Shown: piece after piece, positions 1 through 9,509 of the stretch
Layout of the letters: each line of letters starts with the position of its first letter
Numbering within the stretch: position 1 is the stretch's first letter
Position numbers and translations under genes: made by a program
From: Hyphomicrobiales bacterium
GTDB taxonomy: Bacteria; Pseudomonadota; Alphaproteobacteria; Rhizobiales; Rhizobiaceae
Assembly: GCA_900467745.1 (NCBI GenBank)
Contig: UBQW01000002.1
Location: 101,144-165,143, forward strand
Direction: 5' to 3'
Length of the DNA stretch: 64,000 bases
Notes under the pieces: model-generated
Told to the model about the DNA's origin: nothing
Seen by the model: only the letters and a program-made list of their open reading frames with translations
Databases searched by the model: none

Positions 1-1092
1 GGCGTTATCGCCGAGATTCGCCCGGAGACCGTCGCCAATGCCGCGATCGATGGTGAGGGCCGCCTGCTGATGCCGGGGTTCGTCGATCTCCACGGCGACA
101 TGATCGAGCGCGAGATCGCGCCGCGCCCCAACGCCATGATGCCGATCGGCTTTTCCATCCACGAGCTCGACAAGAAGCTCGCGGCCCACGGCGTGACGAC
201 GGCCTACGCGGCCGTCTCTTTCGCGACCGAAAGCGTCTACGGCCACGTCCGCTCGCTGGAAACCACCTGCGCCGTCATCGAGGGCGTCAGCCGCTTCAAG
301 GATGATCTCTTGATCGATCACCGCGTCCACGCGCGCTACGAGATCACCAATGTCGGTGCGGCGCCTGCGCTCGAAAAGCTGCTGGACGCCGGCCATGTCG
401 ACATGGTCTCGCTGACCGATCACACGCCGGGGCAGGGGCAGTATAACGACATCCAGAGCTACATTCTGAGCATGGCCGAGCGCCGGGCCATCTCCGAGGA
501 AATGGCTGCCGAGATGGTCGCCAAGCGCATCGCCATGCGTGACAATCCCGAGATCGAGACCAGGCTTCGCCACATCGTCGACCTGTCGCTGCGCCACAAG
601 CTGTCGCTCGCCTCGCATGACGACGACAGCGCCGAGAAGGTGGCTGAGATGCATGCGATGGGCGTCACGATCAGCGAATTCCCGGTAACCCTGCCGGCCG
701 CCGAAGAGGCGCGCCGCCGTGGCCTCTGGACGCTGATGGGCGCGCCGAATGCGCTGCGCGGCCAGTCCATGTCGGGTAATCTCAGCGCTCTCGATGCCGC
801 CCGCGCCGGCGTCCTCTCCGTCATCGCCGCCGACTATCACCCGGCGGCCTTCGTTCCCGGCATCTTCAAGATCGCCGAGGCCACCAACCTGCCGACCGCC
901 GTCGCCATGGCGACGAAGAACGCCGCCCGCTCCGCCGGCCTCACCGACCGCGGCGAAATCGCCATCGGCCAGCGCGCCGACCTCGTGGTTGTCGAACCCG
1001 GCGACATCCACCGCATCCGCGCCACCTTCCGCGGCGGCCGCTTCGTCTACAGCGACGGCACGCTGCATCAGCCGCGGGCGATCGCGGCGTAA
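1..1092 (+). CDS. phnM: PhnM, alpha-D-ribose 1-methylphosphonate 5-triphosphate diphosphatase (5' truncated by window edge)
   Basis: The reading frame is open from base 1, so the start lies upstream; 363 residues are visible of a family usually near 380. PhnM is an amidohydrolase-fold enzyme that removes pyrophosphate from ribose 1-methylphosphonate 5-triphosphate in the carbon-phosphorus lyase pathway, allowing phosphonates to be used as a phosphorus source. The strand after beta-1 carries the metal-binding LHGDMIEREI segment, followed by the family-typical FSIHELDKKL, SLTDHTPGQGQ and SHDDDS segments, and the amidohydrolase C-terminal GQRADLVVVEPGD. It is probably the end of a phn operon extending left. 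The gene converges on the toxin gene at 1105 with only 12 bases between stop codons. The family assignment is firm. Confidence 0.93.
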   Translation, partial: GVIAEIRPETVANAAIDGEGRLLMPGFVDLHGDMIEREIAPRPNAMMPIGFSIHELDKKLAAHGVTTAYAAVSFATESVYGHVRSLETTCAVIEGVSRFKDDLLIDHRVHARYEITNVGAAPALEKLLDAGHVDMVSLTDHTPGQGQYNDIQSYILSMAERRAISEEMAAEMVAKRIAMRDNPEIETRLRHIVDLSLRHKLSLASHDDDSAEKVAEMHAMGVTISEFPVTLPAAEEARRRGLWTLMGAPNALRGQSMSGNLSALDAARAGVLSVIAADYHPAAFVPGIFKIAEATNLPTAVAMATKNAARSAGLTDRGEIAIGQRADLVVVEPGDIHRIRATFRGGRFVYSDGTLHQPRAIAA

Positions 1093-1104
1093 GGGTTGAT
1101 TACA

Positions 1105-1512
1105 TTAAGTCAGCAGCGGCACGTTTTCGCGTGCCGCTGCTTCGATCAGTTGCTTGTCCAAAGTGGCGAGCGGCAGTTTCGTCTGGATTGCCAAGGCCAG
1201 GTAAGCCGCATCGTAGGCGGTCAACCGGTGCTGTTCCGCAAGGCCAAGAATTGTGTCATCGCCCGGCGAGCGCTGCGTGAAGATGCTCAGCCCGCGCAAG
1301 AGTTTCACACCTTCACGGGCCCTGTCGAAGTCGATCCGATTGCGTCTTCTCGCCATCATCAACACATTGCGCACTTCGTGCCACAATAAGTCGGGAGCGA
1401 TTGCGTCGGAGGTTTGCAGATGGACGAATGCGGCAGCCGCGATCGGCGAGCTTTCGTCTGGCAAAACCCAGCTGCACACGACAGATGAATCAACGACGAA
1501 TTTGGCCGTCAT
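1105..1512 (-). CDS. VapC-like PIN-domain ribonuclease toxin
   Basis: The product (135 residues from the chosen start) is a PIN-domain protein of the VapC type, predicted Mg-dependent RNase toxins that cleave tRNA or rRNA when freed from their antitoxin. The acidic active-site positions are visible: D in FVVDSSV near the N-terminus, E in WHEVRNV, D in YDAAYLALA and D in TLDKQL. I start it at the ATG whose first bases overlap the TGA of the upstream antitoxin gene (ATGA), the usual translational coupling of such pairs; an ATG seven codons earlier is also open. The RNA target cannot be told from sequence. Confidence 0.88.
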   Translation of the reverse strand: MTAKFVVDSSVVCSWVLPDESSPIAAAAFVHLQTSDAIAPDLLWHEVRNVLMMARRRNRIDFDRAREGVKLLRGLSIFTQRSPGDDTILGLAEQHRLTAYDAAYLALAIQTKLPLATLDKQLIEAAARENVPLLT

Positions 1513-1745
1513 CGCCGGCCCGTCGCCTTCCACTCGGCAATTTCTTCCGCTGTAATGCTCGGCATGGTTTTCCGGAAGGCACGGACGGCCTCGATGGCCT
1601 GCCTGCGCTTTTCGTGATCCGCCACGACAGGGGCTAACCTCGCCACCGGTAATCCATCGCGCAGGATAACGACCTCCTCGCCGGCTTCCACCTTGGCAAG
1701 GAGTTCGGGAAGGCTTGCTTCATCGATGTTGACGGTAATGGTCAT
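1509..1745 (-). CDS. Phd/YefM-family antitoxin
   Basis: A 78-residue protein with the Phd/YefM fold pattern: an N-terminal beta-alpha segment (MTITVNIDEASLPELLAKVE) and the strongly conserved GEEVVILRDGLPVARLAPV hairpin that dimerises and binds the operator. The C-terminal half is charged, as expected for the toxin-neutralising tail. It precedes and overlaps the PIN-domain toxin gene by four bases, so the two form a bicistronic toxin-antitoxin operon that is probably autorepressed. An ATG eight codons upstream is in frame, but the chosen Met gives the typical family N-terminus. Confidence 0.87.
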   Translation of the reverse strand: MTITVNIDEASLPELLAKVEAGEEVVILRDGLPVARLAPVVADHEKRRQAIEAVRAFRKTMPSITAEEIAEWKATGRR

Positions 1746-1816
1746 GGCGTCGCTCCGTGGGCCACGCACATGATGATCCGCATCATCCCGCCGGTCAATC
1801 TCCAGACAATCGCTGA

Positions 1817-2476
1817 TCAGGCGGAGATAACAGCACCGGTTGCGGTGGTATCGGACACATCGGCAGTCCTGACAGCCTTGCCACCTTCCATCCGCACCTT
1901 GCCCTCGGCAAACAGCCTGAGCGCTTGCGGATAAATCTTGTGCTCGACCGTCAACACACGCGCCGCCAGCGTATCAGCTGTATCGTCGGAGAGAACAGGC
2001 ACGGCAGCCTGGCCGATGACCGGACCCTCATCCATGCCCTCGGTGACGAAATGTACGGTGCAGCCGGCGATCCGCATGCCGGCGTCGATGGCGCGCTGGT
2101 GCGTGTGCAGGCCTGGGAATAGTGGCAGGAGGGAAGGGTGGATGTTGATCATCTTTCCCTCGTAGCGCTGGATAAACGTCCCGCTCAGCAGACGCATATA
2201 GCCCGCAAGGCAGAGGATGTCGGGCGACAGCGCGTCGAGAGCGGCGAAGATCGCCTCTTCGTGCGCTTCCTTGCTGGCGTAATCCTTGCGCGGAAAGGCG
2301 AAGGTCGCGATGCCCTCGGCTGACGCCTTGGTAAGGCCGCCCGCATCCGGCTTGTCGGAGATCACGCCGACGATTTCGGCCGGGAAGTCCGTAGCCTTCG
2401 CGGCGGCGACCAGCGCCATCATGTTGGAGCCGCCGCCGGAGATGAAGACGACGACGCGTTTGCGCGGAGACGTCAT
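1817..2476 (-). CDS. purN: Phosphoribosylglycinamide formyltransferase PurN
   Basis: PurN transfers a formyl group from 10-formyltetrahydrofolate to GAR, the third step of purine synthesis. The 219-residue protein shows the phosphate-binding ISGGGSNM loop at residues 12-19, the catalytic trio N111 and H113 (INIHPSLLP) and D149 ([12 protein letters not shown]), and the folate-loop region. It is translationally coupled to purM upstream by an ATGA overlap, so formyl-GAR synthesis and AIR ring closure are co-expressed. The length is normal and the residues are intact. Confidence 0.97.
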   Translation of the reverse strand: MTSPRKRVVVFISGGGSNMMALVAAAKATDFPAEIVGVISDKPDAGGLTKASAEGIATFAFPRKDYASKEAHEEAIFAALDALSPDILCLAGYMRLLSGTFIQRYEGKMINIHPSLLPLFPGLHTHQRAIDAGMRIAGCTVHFVTEGMDEGPVIGQAAVPVLSDDTADTLAARVLTVEHKIYPQALRLFAEGKVRMEGGKAVRTADVSDTTATGAVISA

Positions 2477-3546
2477 ATGGCGAGCGTGCCCTTGTAGAGC
2501 GTGCCGTGAGCGCCTTCAGCGCGGGCGATCATCCGGCCGAGCCGCACGACGCTTTCGCCCTGGGCCTCCAGCGCCGAAATGACGGTGTCGGCATTCTCGG
2601 CGGAGACGACGGCGATCATGCCGATGCCGCAGTTGAAGGTGCGCAGCATTTCGTTCGCTTCCACGCCGCCGGTCTTCGACAGCCAGGAGAACACGGCCGG
2701 AACCTTGACGGCGGCAAGATCGATCTCGGCGGCGAGGTGCTTGGGCAGTACACGCGGAATATTCTCGGGGAAGCCACCTCCGGTGATGTGCGCCAGCGCC
2801 TTGATCGCGCCGGTCTCGCGGATGACGCTGAGCAGCTGCTTCACATAGATGCGGGTCGGTGTCAGCAGGGCTTCGCCGAGCGTCTTGCCGTCAGCAAACG
2901 GTGCCGGCGCGTCCCAGGCGAGGCCGGAAATGCCGACGATCTTGCGCACAAGCGAGAAGCCGTTCGAGTGAACGCCCGAGGAAGCGAGGCCGAGGATGAC
3001 GTCGCCTTCGTTAACGTCGCCGGACGGCAGCAGCTTGCCGCGCTCGGCAGCACCCACGGCAAAGCCGGCCAGATCGTAATCGCCGGAGGAATACATGCCC
3101 GGCATCTCGGCGGTCTCGCCGCCGATCAGCGCACAGCCCGCGTCGCGGCAGCCGGCGGCAATGCCTTCGACGATCGCCGCACCTTGGTCCGGATCGAGCT
3201 TGCCGGTCGCGAAGTAGTCGAGGAAGAACAGCGGCTCGGCGCCCTGGACCACGAGATCGTTGACGCACATGGCGACGAGGTCGATGCCGACGGTGTCGTG
3301 ATAATCGGCATCGATCGCGATCTTCAGCTTGGTGCCGACGCCGTCATTGGCGGCAACCAGAACCGGATCGGTGAAGCCTGCGGCCTTGAGGTCGAACAGG
3401 CCGCCGAAGCCGCCGATTTCGCCATCGGCGCCGGGGCGGCGGGTCGAGCGTACGGCGGGCTTGATCTTTTCGACGAGAAGGTTGCCAGCGTCGATATCCA
3501 CGCCTGCATCGCTATAGGTGAGACCGTTTTTTCCGGACTGGCTCAT
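2473..3546 (-). CDS. purM: Phosphoribosylformylglycinamidine cyclo-ligase PurM
   Basis: PurM closes the imidazole ring of AIR using ATP (purine step 5). The 357-residue protein has the AIRS-family N-terminal [14 protein letters not shown] segment, [36 protein letters not shown] and [15 protein letters not shown] motifs. The open frame runs further upstream to 3798, but I place the start at the ATG encoding [13 protein letters not shown] because it has a GGAGA-type ribosome-binding site just ahead and matches the family N-terminus. It is first in the purM-purN pair and divergent from the permease gene at 3789; an imperfect GC-rich hairpin at 3617-3653 lies in the shared control region. Confidence 0.97.
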   Translation of the reverse strand: MSQSGKNGLTYSDAGVDIDAGNLLVEKIKPAVRSTRRPGADGEIGGFGGLFDLKAAGFTDPVLVAANDGVGTKLKIAIDADYHDTVGIDLVAMCVNDLVVQGAEPLFFLDYFATGKLDPDQGAAIVEGIAAGCRDAGCALIGGETAEMPGMYSSGDYDLAGFAVGAAERGKLLPSGDVNEGDVILGLASSGVHSNGFSLVRKIVGISGLAWDAPAPFADGKTLGEALLTPTRIYVKQLLSVIRETGAIKALAHITGGGFPENIPRVLPKHLAAEIDLAAVKVPAVFSWLSKTGGVEANEMLRTFNCGIGMIAVVSAENADTVISALEAQGESVVRLGRMIARAEGAHGTLYKGTLAI

Positions 3547-3788
3547 ACTGCTCTCCGATGGCTGTCGTCGGGCGGGAAATATCCCCGCGTCACATGCGGG
3601 TCGCAATTGCATGACAGGGGCCTTTATGCAAGGCGTTGCGTGGCAAAAGCCCCAATTTCCCGCTCTTTTGAACGGAGCTCGGCGGAAATTGGACGCTGGG
3701 GTTGACCATTCTCGCGGGTGCATCCTATGTGGCTCGCAGGCCGTATCGCTGCGATGCGGCAAGTACCGACGTTCGATCAGCGGAGAAC

Positions 3789-4913
3789 ATGATGCCACAC
3801 CAGGTTAGCGGCGCCGGTCTGAAGCGCCAGGTTATCTTCTGGCTGTTCGTGCTCGCCGCCTTCATCGCCTTCCTATTGGTGTTCAGCTCCATCCTGCTGC
3901 CGTTTCTCGCAGGCATGGCGATCGCCTACTTCCTCGATCCGGTCGCCGACCGATTGGAAAAGCTCGGGCTCAGCCGCCTGATGGCGACGATCGTCATCCT
4001 GATCGCTTTCGTCGTCCTGATCGTGTTGGCGCTGATGATCCTGATCCCGATCCTTGCCAGCCAGTTCGCCGATTTCGCCGGCCGCCTGCCTGGTTATATC
4101 GATCAGCTGCAGACCTTCATCGCCAAGCAGCAGAACTCGATGCTGCCGGATTGGATCAAGAACCAGCTCGGCACCATCAAGAACAATTTCTCGGAAATCC
4201 TGTCGCAGGGCTTCGGCCTGCTCACCGGGCTGTTCAGCCAGGTCTGGAGCTCCGGCCTTGCTGTCGTCAATGTCATCTCGCTGATGGTCGTGACACCCGT
4301 TGTCGCCTTCTACATGCTGCTCGATTGGGACCGTATGGTTGCCAATATCGACAAGTATGTGCCCCGCGACTATGTCGCCAACGTCCATCAGATCATGCGC
4401 GAGATCGATCAGGCGATTGCAGGCTTCATTCGCGGGCAGGGGTCTCTCTGCCTGATCCTCGGCATCTGGTATGCGGTCGGCCTGTCGCTGGTAGGGCTGA
4501 ACTTCGGCCTGCTTATCGGCCTCTTCGCCGGCATGATCAGCTTCATTCCCTATGTCGGCTCCACGGTAGGTCTGATTGCCGCAGTCGGCGTGGCGCTCGT
4601 GCAGTTCTGGCCTGACTATATCTGGGTCGGCGCGGTTCTCGCGGTCTTCTTCAGCGGCCAGTTCATGGAAGGCAACATCCTGCAGCCGAAGCTTGTCGGC
4701 CACAGCGTCGGCCTGCATCCGGTCTGGCTGATGTTTGCGCTCTTTGCCTTCGGCGCGCTCTTCGGCTTTGTCGGCCTGCTCGTTGCCGTGCCGGCCGCCG
4801 CCGCCGTCGGCGTCCTTGTTCGCTTTGCGCTTTCACGGTATCTTGAGAGCGACCTGTATGCGGGCGAGGCGAAGGCCACCCCGGTACGGAAGACAAAAGC
4901 TGGCCCGAAATGA
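3789..4913 (+). CDS. AI-2E family (PerM-like) transporter
   Basis: A 374-residue polytopic inner-membrane protein of the AI-2E/PerM permease family. It has about eight hydrophobic segments, with an N-terminal pair, the characteristic amphipathic region (residues about 95-150) and the late conserved [10 protein letters not shown] and [18 protein letters not shown] motifs. Substrates of most members are unknown; the AI-2 label is from one E. coli member. The start at 3789 has a GGAGA site 3 bases ahead and the next codon (3792) is also ATG, at a better spacing; an ATG at 3702 is in frame but lies in the divergent promoter zone. The gene overlaps hdaA by ATGA. Confidence 0.85.
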   Translation: MMPHQVSGAGLKRQVIFWLFVLAAFIAFLLVFSSILLPFLAGMAIAYFLDPVADRLEKLGLSRLMATIVILIAFVVLIVLALMILIPILASQFADFAGRLPGYIDQLQTFIAKQQNSMLPDWIKNQLGTIKNNFSEILSQGFGLLTGLFSQVWSSGLAVVNVISLMVVTPVVAFYMLLDWDRMVANIDKYVPRDYVANVHQIMREIDQAIAGFIRGQGSLCLILGIWYAVGLSLVGLNFGLLIGLFAGMISFIPYVGSTVGLIAAVGVALVQFWPDYIWVGAVLAVFFSGQFMEGNILQPKLVGHSVGLHPVWLMFALFAFGALFGFVGLLVAVPAAAAVGVLVRFALSRYLESDLYAGEAKATPVRKTKAGPK

Positions 4914-5623
4914 CTGACGTGAAAAACGCTGACTCAAGGCGCAAGCCCGTGGAGCAGCTCCCCTTGGCCTTTTCTCATGATGCCGCGACCGGTCGTGACG
5001 ATCTCCTGATCTCCGAGCGGCTGGCGGCGGCTGTCGAGATCGTCGATGCCTGGCCGAACTGGCCGTCGCCGGTCGTCATCCTTGCCGGCCCGGTCGGATC
5101 GGGCAAGTCGCACCTCGCCAATATCTGGAAGGATCACAGCGGCGCCACGATCATCCGTCCGAAGGCCGGCGCGAATGCGGCGGTCGATGCAGCCAACGGC
5201 CCGGTCTTGTTTGAGGATGTCGATCGCCTCGGCTTCGACGACACCGAACTGTTTCATGTCATCAACAGCGTGCGCGAAAACGGCCACAGCCTTTTGATGA
5301 CGAGCCGTCTCTGGCCGATGTCCTGGCCTGTCGAACTGGCCGACCTGCGCTCTCGCCTGAAGGCGGCGACCGTTGTCGAGATCGGCGAGCCGGACGAGGA
5401 ATTGCTGTCGCAGGTCATCGTCAAGCTCTTCGCCGACCGCCAGCTTTATATAGATGACAAACTGGTGCTCTATATTGTCGTCAGGATGGAGCGATCGCTG
5501 AACGCCGCGCAGACGATCGTCGAGCGGCTGGATCGGCTGGCGCTCTCAAGAGGCACCAAGATCACGCGCGCGCTTGCCGCTGAAGTGTTGAATGAATTGG
5601 GCAATTCCGATCCGGCTGATTGA
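4910..5623 (+). CDS. hdaA: HdaA, DnaA-related regulator of replication initiation
   Basis: This 237-residue protein resembles the AAA+ core of DnaA but lacks the DNA-binding domain IV. Residues 16-21, QLPLAF, form a sliding-clamp binding motif, and GPVGSGKS at 60-67 is Walker A. These two features define Hda/HdaA, which with the DNA-loaded beta clamp stimulates ATP hydrolysis by DnaA and prevents over-initiation. The FEDVDRL segment fits a relaxed Walker B. It is coupled to the permease gene by a 4-base overlap and is followed by ppk, an order common in Rhizobiales. An alternative is a plain DnaA-like ATPase, but the clamp motif argues for HdaA. Confidence 0.9.
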   Translation: MTDVKNADSRRKPVEQLPLAFSHDAATGRDDLLISERLAAAVEIVDAWPNWPSPVVILAGPVGSGKSHLANIWKDHSGATIIRPKAGANAAVDAANGPVLFEDVDRLGFDDTELFHVINSVRENGHSLLMTSRLWPMSWPVELADLRSRLKAATVVEIGEPDEELLSQVIVKLFADRQLYIDDKLVLYIVVRMERSLNAAQTIVERLDRLALSRGTKITRALAAEVLNELGNSDPAD

Positions 5624-5689
5624 CTGTCACAGTTCCGTCGTGAAACTGATATATTCGGCTTGGCGCAATAATGAGGGGACGATCGAACG

Positions 5690-7894
5690 ATGGACAGTGC
5701 AGTCGCGGGAAACCAGGAAACGGCTCCCGAAACCAAGGCGAACGTTCCGCCGCTTGAAGAACTGCTCTCCAGCCCCGAGCGCTTCATCAACCGCGAATTT
5801 TCCTGGCTGCAGTTCAATCGCCGCGTTCTCGAGGAGACGCTGAACACCGAGCATCCGCTGCTAGAGCGCGTTCGCTTCCTGTCGATTTCGGCTGCCAACC
5901 TCGACGAATTCTTCATGGTGCGCGTTGCCGGTCTTGAAGGCCAGGTGCGCCAGAACATCGTCGTGCGCACGCCCGACGGCAAGACGCCGGCCGAGCAGCT
6001 TGAATCCATCCTGCAGGAAATCGACAATCTGCAGATGGAGCAGCAGGCCTCGCTCGCCGTGCTGCAGCAGTATCTCGCCAAGGAAGACATTCTGATCGTC
6101 CGCCCCGGCGCGCTCAGCGAGAGCGATCGCAACTGGCTCGCGACCGAATTCGAGCAGGCGATCTTCCCGGTGCTGACGCCGCTGTCGATCGACCCGGCGC
6201 ACCCGTTCCCCTTCATCCCCAATCTCGGCTTCTCGATCGGCCTGCAACTGGTCAGCAAGAATGGCCGCGAGCCGATGACGGCGCTGCTGCGCCTGCCGCC
6301 GGCGCTCGATCGTTTCGTGCGCCTGCCCGATGATGGCAACACGATCCGCTACATCACGCTCGAGGACGTCGCCAACATCTTCATCTACCGGCTCTACCCC
6401 GGCTATGAGGTGCAGGGTTCCGGTACGTTCCGCATCATCCGCGACAGCGATATCGAAGTTGAAGAAGAAGCCGAAGATCTCGTCCGCTTCTTCGAAACCG
6501 CGCTGAAGCGCCGCCGCCGCGGTTCGGTCATCCGCCTCGAAACCGATTCCGAAATGCCGGCGTCGCTGCGCCAGTTCGTGGTGCAGGCGACCAACGTGCC
6601 CGATAACCGCGTCGCCGTTCTGCCGGGCTTGCTGGCACTGAACACGCTGTCCGAGATCACCAAGGCGCCGCGCGACGATCTGCGCTTCCCGTCTTACAAT
6701 GCGCGATTTCCCGAACGCGTCCGCGAGCACGCCGGCGATTGCTTCGCCGCCATCCGTGAAAAGGACATGGTGGTTCACCACCCCTACGAGTCCTTCGATG
6801 TGGTGGTCCAGTTTCTGCTCCAGGCTGCGCGCGATCCTGACGTCCTGGCGATAAAGCAGACGCTCTACCGAACCTCCAACGACAGCCCGATCGTTCGAGC
6901 GCTGATCGATGCCGCCGAATCCGGCAAGTCGGTCACTGCGCTGGTCGAACTCAAGGCGCGTTTCGACGAGGAAGCCAACATCCGCTGGGCGCGCGACCTC
7001 GAACGCGCCGGCGTGCAGGTGGTCTTCGGCTTCATCGAATTGAAGACCCACTCGAAGATGTCGCTGGTCGTTCGCCGCGAAGAGGGCAAGCTGCGCAGCT
7101 ACTGCCATCTCGGCACCGGCAACTATCACCCGATCACCGCGAAGATTTATACCGACCTGTCGTTCTTCACCTGCAATCCTGTCATTGCCCACGATATGGC
7201 CAATATCTTCAACTTCATCACCGGCTATGGCGAGCCGGAGGAGAGCATGAAGCTCGCCGTATCGCCCTATACGCTGCGTTCGCGCATCCTTCGTCACATC
7301 AACGAAGAGATCAAGCACGCCAAGAACGGCGCGCCGGCGGCCATCTGGATGAAGATGAACTCGCTCGTCGATCCCGAAATCATCGACGCGCTATACACGG
7401 CGAGCCACGCCGGCGTCGAGATCGATCTCGTCATTCGCGGCATCTGCTGCCTGCGCCCGCAGGTCCCCGGCCTGTCGGAAAACATCCGCGTCAAGTCGAT
7501 CGTCGGCCGCTTCCTCGAGCACAGCCGCATCTTCTGCTTCGGCAACGGCCACGGCCTGCCATCCGACAAGGCGCTGGTCTATATCGGCTCCGCCGACATG
7601 ATGCCGAGAAACCTCGATCGCCGCGTCGAAACGCTGGTTCCGCTCATCAATCCGACCGTGCACGAGCAGGTTTTGTCACAGATCATGCTGGGCAACCTCA
7701 TTGACAATCAACAAAGCTACGAGATATTGGCCGACGGGACGTCAAGGCGCATGGAGGTGCGCAAGGGCGAGGAGCCGTTCAACGCGCAACAGTATTTCAT
7801 GACCAATCCCAGCCTTTCGGGCCGTGGTGAAGCGTTGAAATCCAGTGCGCCAAAGCTGATCGCCGGCCTTCTTTCCGGCCGCACGAAACGATAA
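5690..7894 (+). CDS. ppk: Polyphosphate kinase 1
   Basis: PPK1 reversibly polymerises the gamma phosphate of ATP into inorganic polyphosphate. The 734-residue protein has the four-domain PPK1 plan: N domain with [18 protein letters not shown], a head domain, and two phospholipase-D-like C domains. H454 in [12 protein letters not shown] is the autophosphorylated histidine of the family and H611 in [10 protein letters not shown] the second catalytic histidine. The exopolyphosphatase gene follows after 12 bases, so synthesis and breakdown of polyphosphate are encoded together. Confidence 0.97.
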   Translation: MDSAVAGNQETAPETKANVPPLEELLSSPERFINREFSWLQFNRRVLEETLNTEHPLLERVRFLSISAANLDEFFMVRVAGLEGQVRQNIVVRTPDGKTPAEQLESILQEIDNLQMEQQASLAVLQQYLAKEDILIVRPGALSESDRNWLATEFEQAIFPVLTPLSIDPAHPFPFIPNLGFSIGLQLVSKNGREPMTALLRLPPALDRFVRLPDDGNTIRYITLEDVANIFIYRLYPGYEVQGSGTFRIIRDSDIEVEEEAEDLVRFFETALKRRRRGSVIRLETDSEMPASLRQFVVQATNVPDNRVAVLPGLLALNTLSEITKAPRDDLRFPSYNARFPERVREHAGDCFAAIREKDMVVHHPYESFDVVVQFLLQAARDPDVLAIKQTLYRTSNDSPIVRALIDAAESGKSVTALVELKARFDEEANIRWARDLERAGVQVVFGFIELKTHSKMSLVVRREEGKLRSYCHLGTGNYHPITAKIYTDLSFFTCNPVIAHDMANIFNFITGYGEPEESMKLAVSPYTLRSRILRHINEEIKHAKNGAPAAIWMKMNSLVDPEIIDALYTASHAGVEIDLVIRGICCLRPQVPGLSENIRVKSIVGRFLEHSRIFCFGNGHGLPSDKALVYIGSADMMPRNLDRRVETLVPLINPTVHEQVLSQIMLGNLIDNQQSYEILADGTSRRMEVRKGEEPFNAQQYFMTNPSLSGRGEALKSSAPKLIAGLLSGRTKR

Positions 7895-7906
7895 AACTGG
7901 ACCTGC

Positions 7907-9430
7907 ATGGTTGAATCAGAAGCCCAGGGGCGCCTTCCAGGGATTGCTCCGGTCTCCGTTGTCGATATCGGGTCGAACTCGATCCGTGTGGTCATCTATG
8001 AAGGCTTGTCGAGATCGCCCACGATCCTTTTCAACGAAAAGGTTCTCTGCGGTCTCGGTAAGGGCATAGCGCTCACAGGCAAGATGGACGAGGCCAGCGT
8101 CGAACGTGCGCTTTCCGCTCTGCATCGCTTCAAGGCGCTGTCCGATCAGGCACGCGCGGCCACCATGTACGTGCTGGCGACGGCTGCTGCCCGCGAGGCC
8201 TCGAATGGCCCGGATTTCATCCATCGCGCCGAAACCATCCTGCAGCGCAAGGTGCGCGTTCTCTCCGGCGAGGAAGAAGCAAAGTTCTCCGCGCTCGGCA
8301 TCGTCAGCGGCTTCTACACGCCAGATGGTATCGCCGGCGACCTGGGCGGTGGTTCGCTGGAACTGATCGACATCAAGGGCAAGGAACTCGGCCAGGGCGT
8401 GACGCTGCCGCTCGGCGGCCTGCGCCTGTCGGAATATGCCGGCGGCTCGATGGAAAAGGCCCGTACCTTCGCCCGCAAGCATGTGAAGACCATCTCCAAG
8501 CTTCTGGCCAAGGGCGAGGGGCGGACGTTCTACGCCGTCGGCGGCACCTGGCGAAACATCGCCAAGCTGCACATGGAGATGACCAACTATCCGCTGCACA
8601 TGATGCAGGGCTACGAAATCTCGCTCGAGCAGATGATGTTGTTCCTCGATCAGGTCGACGCTGCGAGAGACTCCAAGGATCCCGCCTGGATGGCGGTTTC
8701 GAAGTATCGCCGCGCATTGCTGCCCTTCGGCGCCATTGCGATGAAGGAAGTGCTCAGCGTCATGAAGCCCTCGGTGATTTCTTTCTCCGGCCAGGGCGTG
8801 CGCGAAGGCTATCTCTACTCGCTGCTGTCCGAAAGCGAACGCCGCGCCGATCCGTTGATCGAGGCCGCGCGCGAACTTGCGATCCTGCGTGCCCGCTCGC
8901 CGGAGCATGCACGTGAGCTCTCGGAATGGACCGGCCGGATGATGCCGTTCTTCGATATCCTGGAGACGCCGGAAGAAGCCCGCTATCGCCAGGCTGCCTG
9001 CCTGCTCGCCGATATCAGCTGGCGCGCCCATCCCGATTATCGCGGCCTGCAGGCGTTGAACATCATCGCCCACACATCCTTCGTCGGCATCAGCCATCCC
9101 GGCCGCGCTTTCATCGCGCTCGCCAATTACTACCGCTTCGAAGGCCTGCACGACGACGGCGCGACCAGCCCGCTGGCGACGATAGCGACGCCGCAATATG
9201 TCGAGCGCGCCAAGCTGCTCGGCGGCATGCTGCGCGTGGTCTACCTGTTCTCGGCCTCGATGCCCGGCATCGTCCGCAATCTGACCTTCCGCAAGTCCAA
9301 CGATCCCGATCTCGACCTCGAATTCGTGGTGCCCTCGGAGTATCGCGATTTCGCCGGCGAGCGCCTCGATGGCCGCCTGCAGCAGCTTGCAAAGCTGACC
9401 AACAAGCGCCTGGCCTTCCGCTTCGAGTAG
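7907..9430 (+). CDS. ppx: Exopolyphosphatase, Ppx/GppA family
   Basis: A 507-residue ASKHA-fold phosphatase that removes terminal phosphate from polyphosphate and/or pppGpp. The phosphate-1 loop VVDIGSNSIRVVIYE and the later GDLGGGSLELIDI loop are clear, as is the catalytic Glu region SGEEEAKFSALG. The C-terminal helical domain (about residue 310 onward) is present, as in the longer Ppx proteins. It lies 12 bases after ppk and is closed by a strong hairpin terminator at 9459-9494. Substrate preference between polyphosphate and pppGpp cannot be read from sequence; the ppk neighbour favours polyphosphate. Confidence 0.94.
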   Translation: MVESEAQGRLPGIAPVSVVDIGSNSIRVVIYEGLSRSPTILFNEKVLCGLGKGIALTGKMDEASVERALSALHRFKALSDQARAATMYVLATAAAREASNGPDFIHRAETILQRKVRVLSGEEEAKFSALGIVSGFYTPDGIAGDLGGGSLELIDIKGKELGQGVTLPLGGLRLSEYAGGSMEKARTFARKHVKTISKLLAKGEGRTFYAVGGTWRNIAKLHMEMTNYPLHMMQGYEISLEQMMLFLDQVDAARDSKDPAWMAVSKYRRALLPFGAIAMKEVLSVMKPSVISFSGQGVREGYLYSLLSESERRADPLIEAARELAILRARSPEHARELSEWTGRMMPFFDILETPEEARYRQAACLLADISWRAHPDYRGLQALNIIAHTSFVGISHPGRAFIALANYYRFEGLHDDGATSPLATIATPQYVERAKLLGGMLRVVYLFSASMPGIVRNLTFRKSNDPDLDLEFVVPSEYRDFAGERLDGRLQQLAKLTNKRLAFRFE

Positions 9431-9458
9431 CGCTCCGCCACTCAATTCCATGCCATAG

Positions 9459-9494
9459 AAAACGGCCCCCGCTCTTTCGAACGGGGGCCGTTTT
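9459..9494. terminator. Bidirectional intrinsic terminator between ppx and the phytase-like gene
   Basis: A perfect 13-bp stem (AAAACGGCCCCCG pairing with CGGGGGCCGTTTT) around a 10-base loop. A-tract and T-tract flank it symmetrically, so it can end transcripts of the convergent ppx (+) and phytase-like (-) genes. Confidence 0.9.
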
Positions 9495-9509
9495 GATTTC
9501 GGGTGATGC

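Noticed and set aside
2506..3705. 399-codon plus-strand frame opposite purM
   Set aside because: Shadow of purM; no start site or domain.
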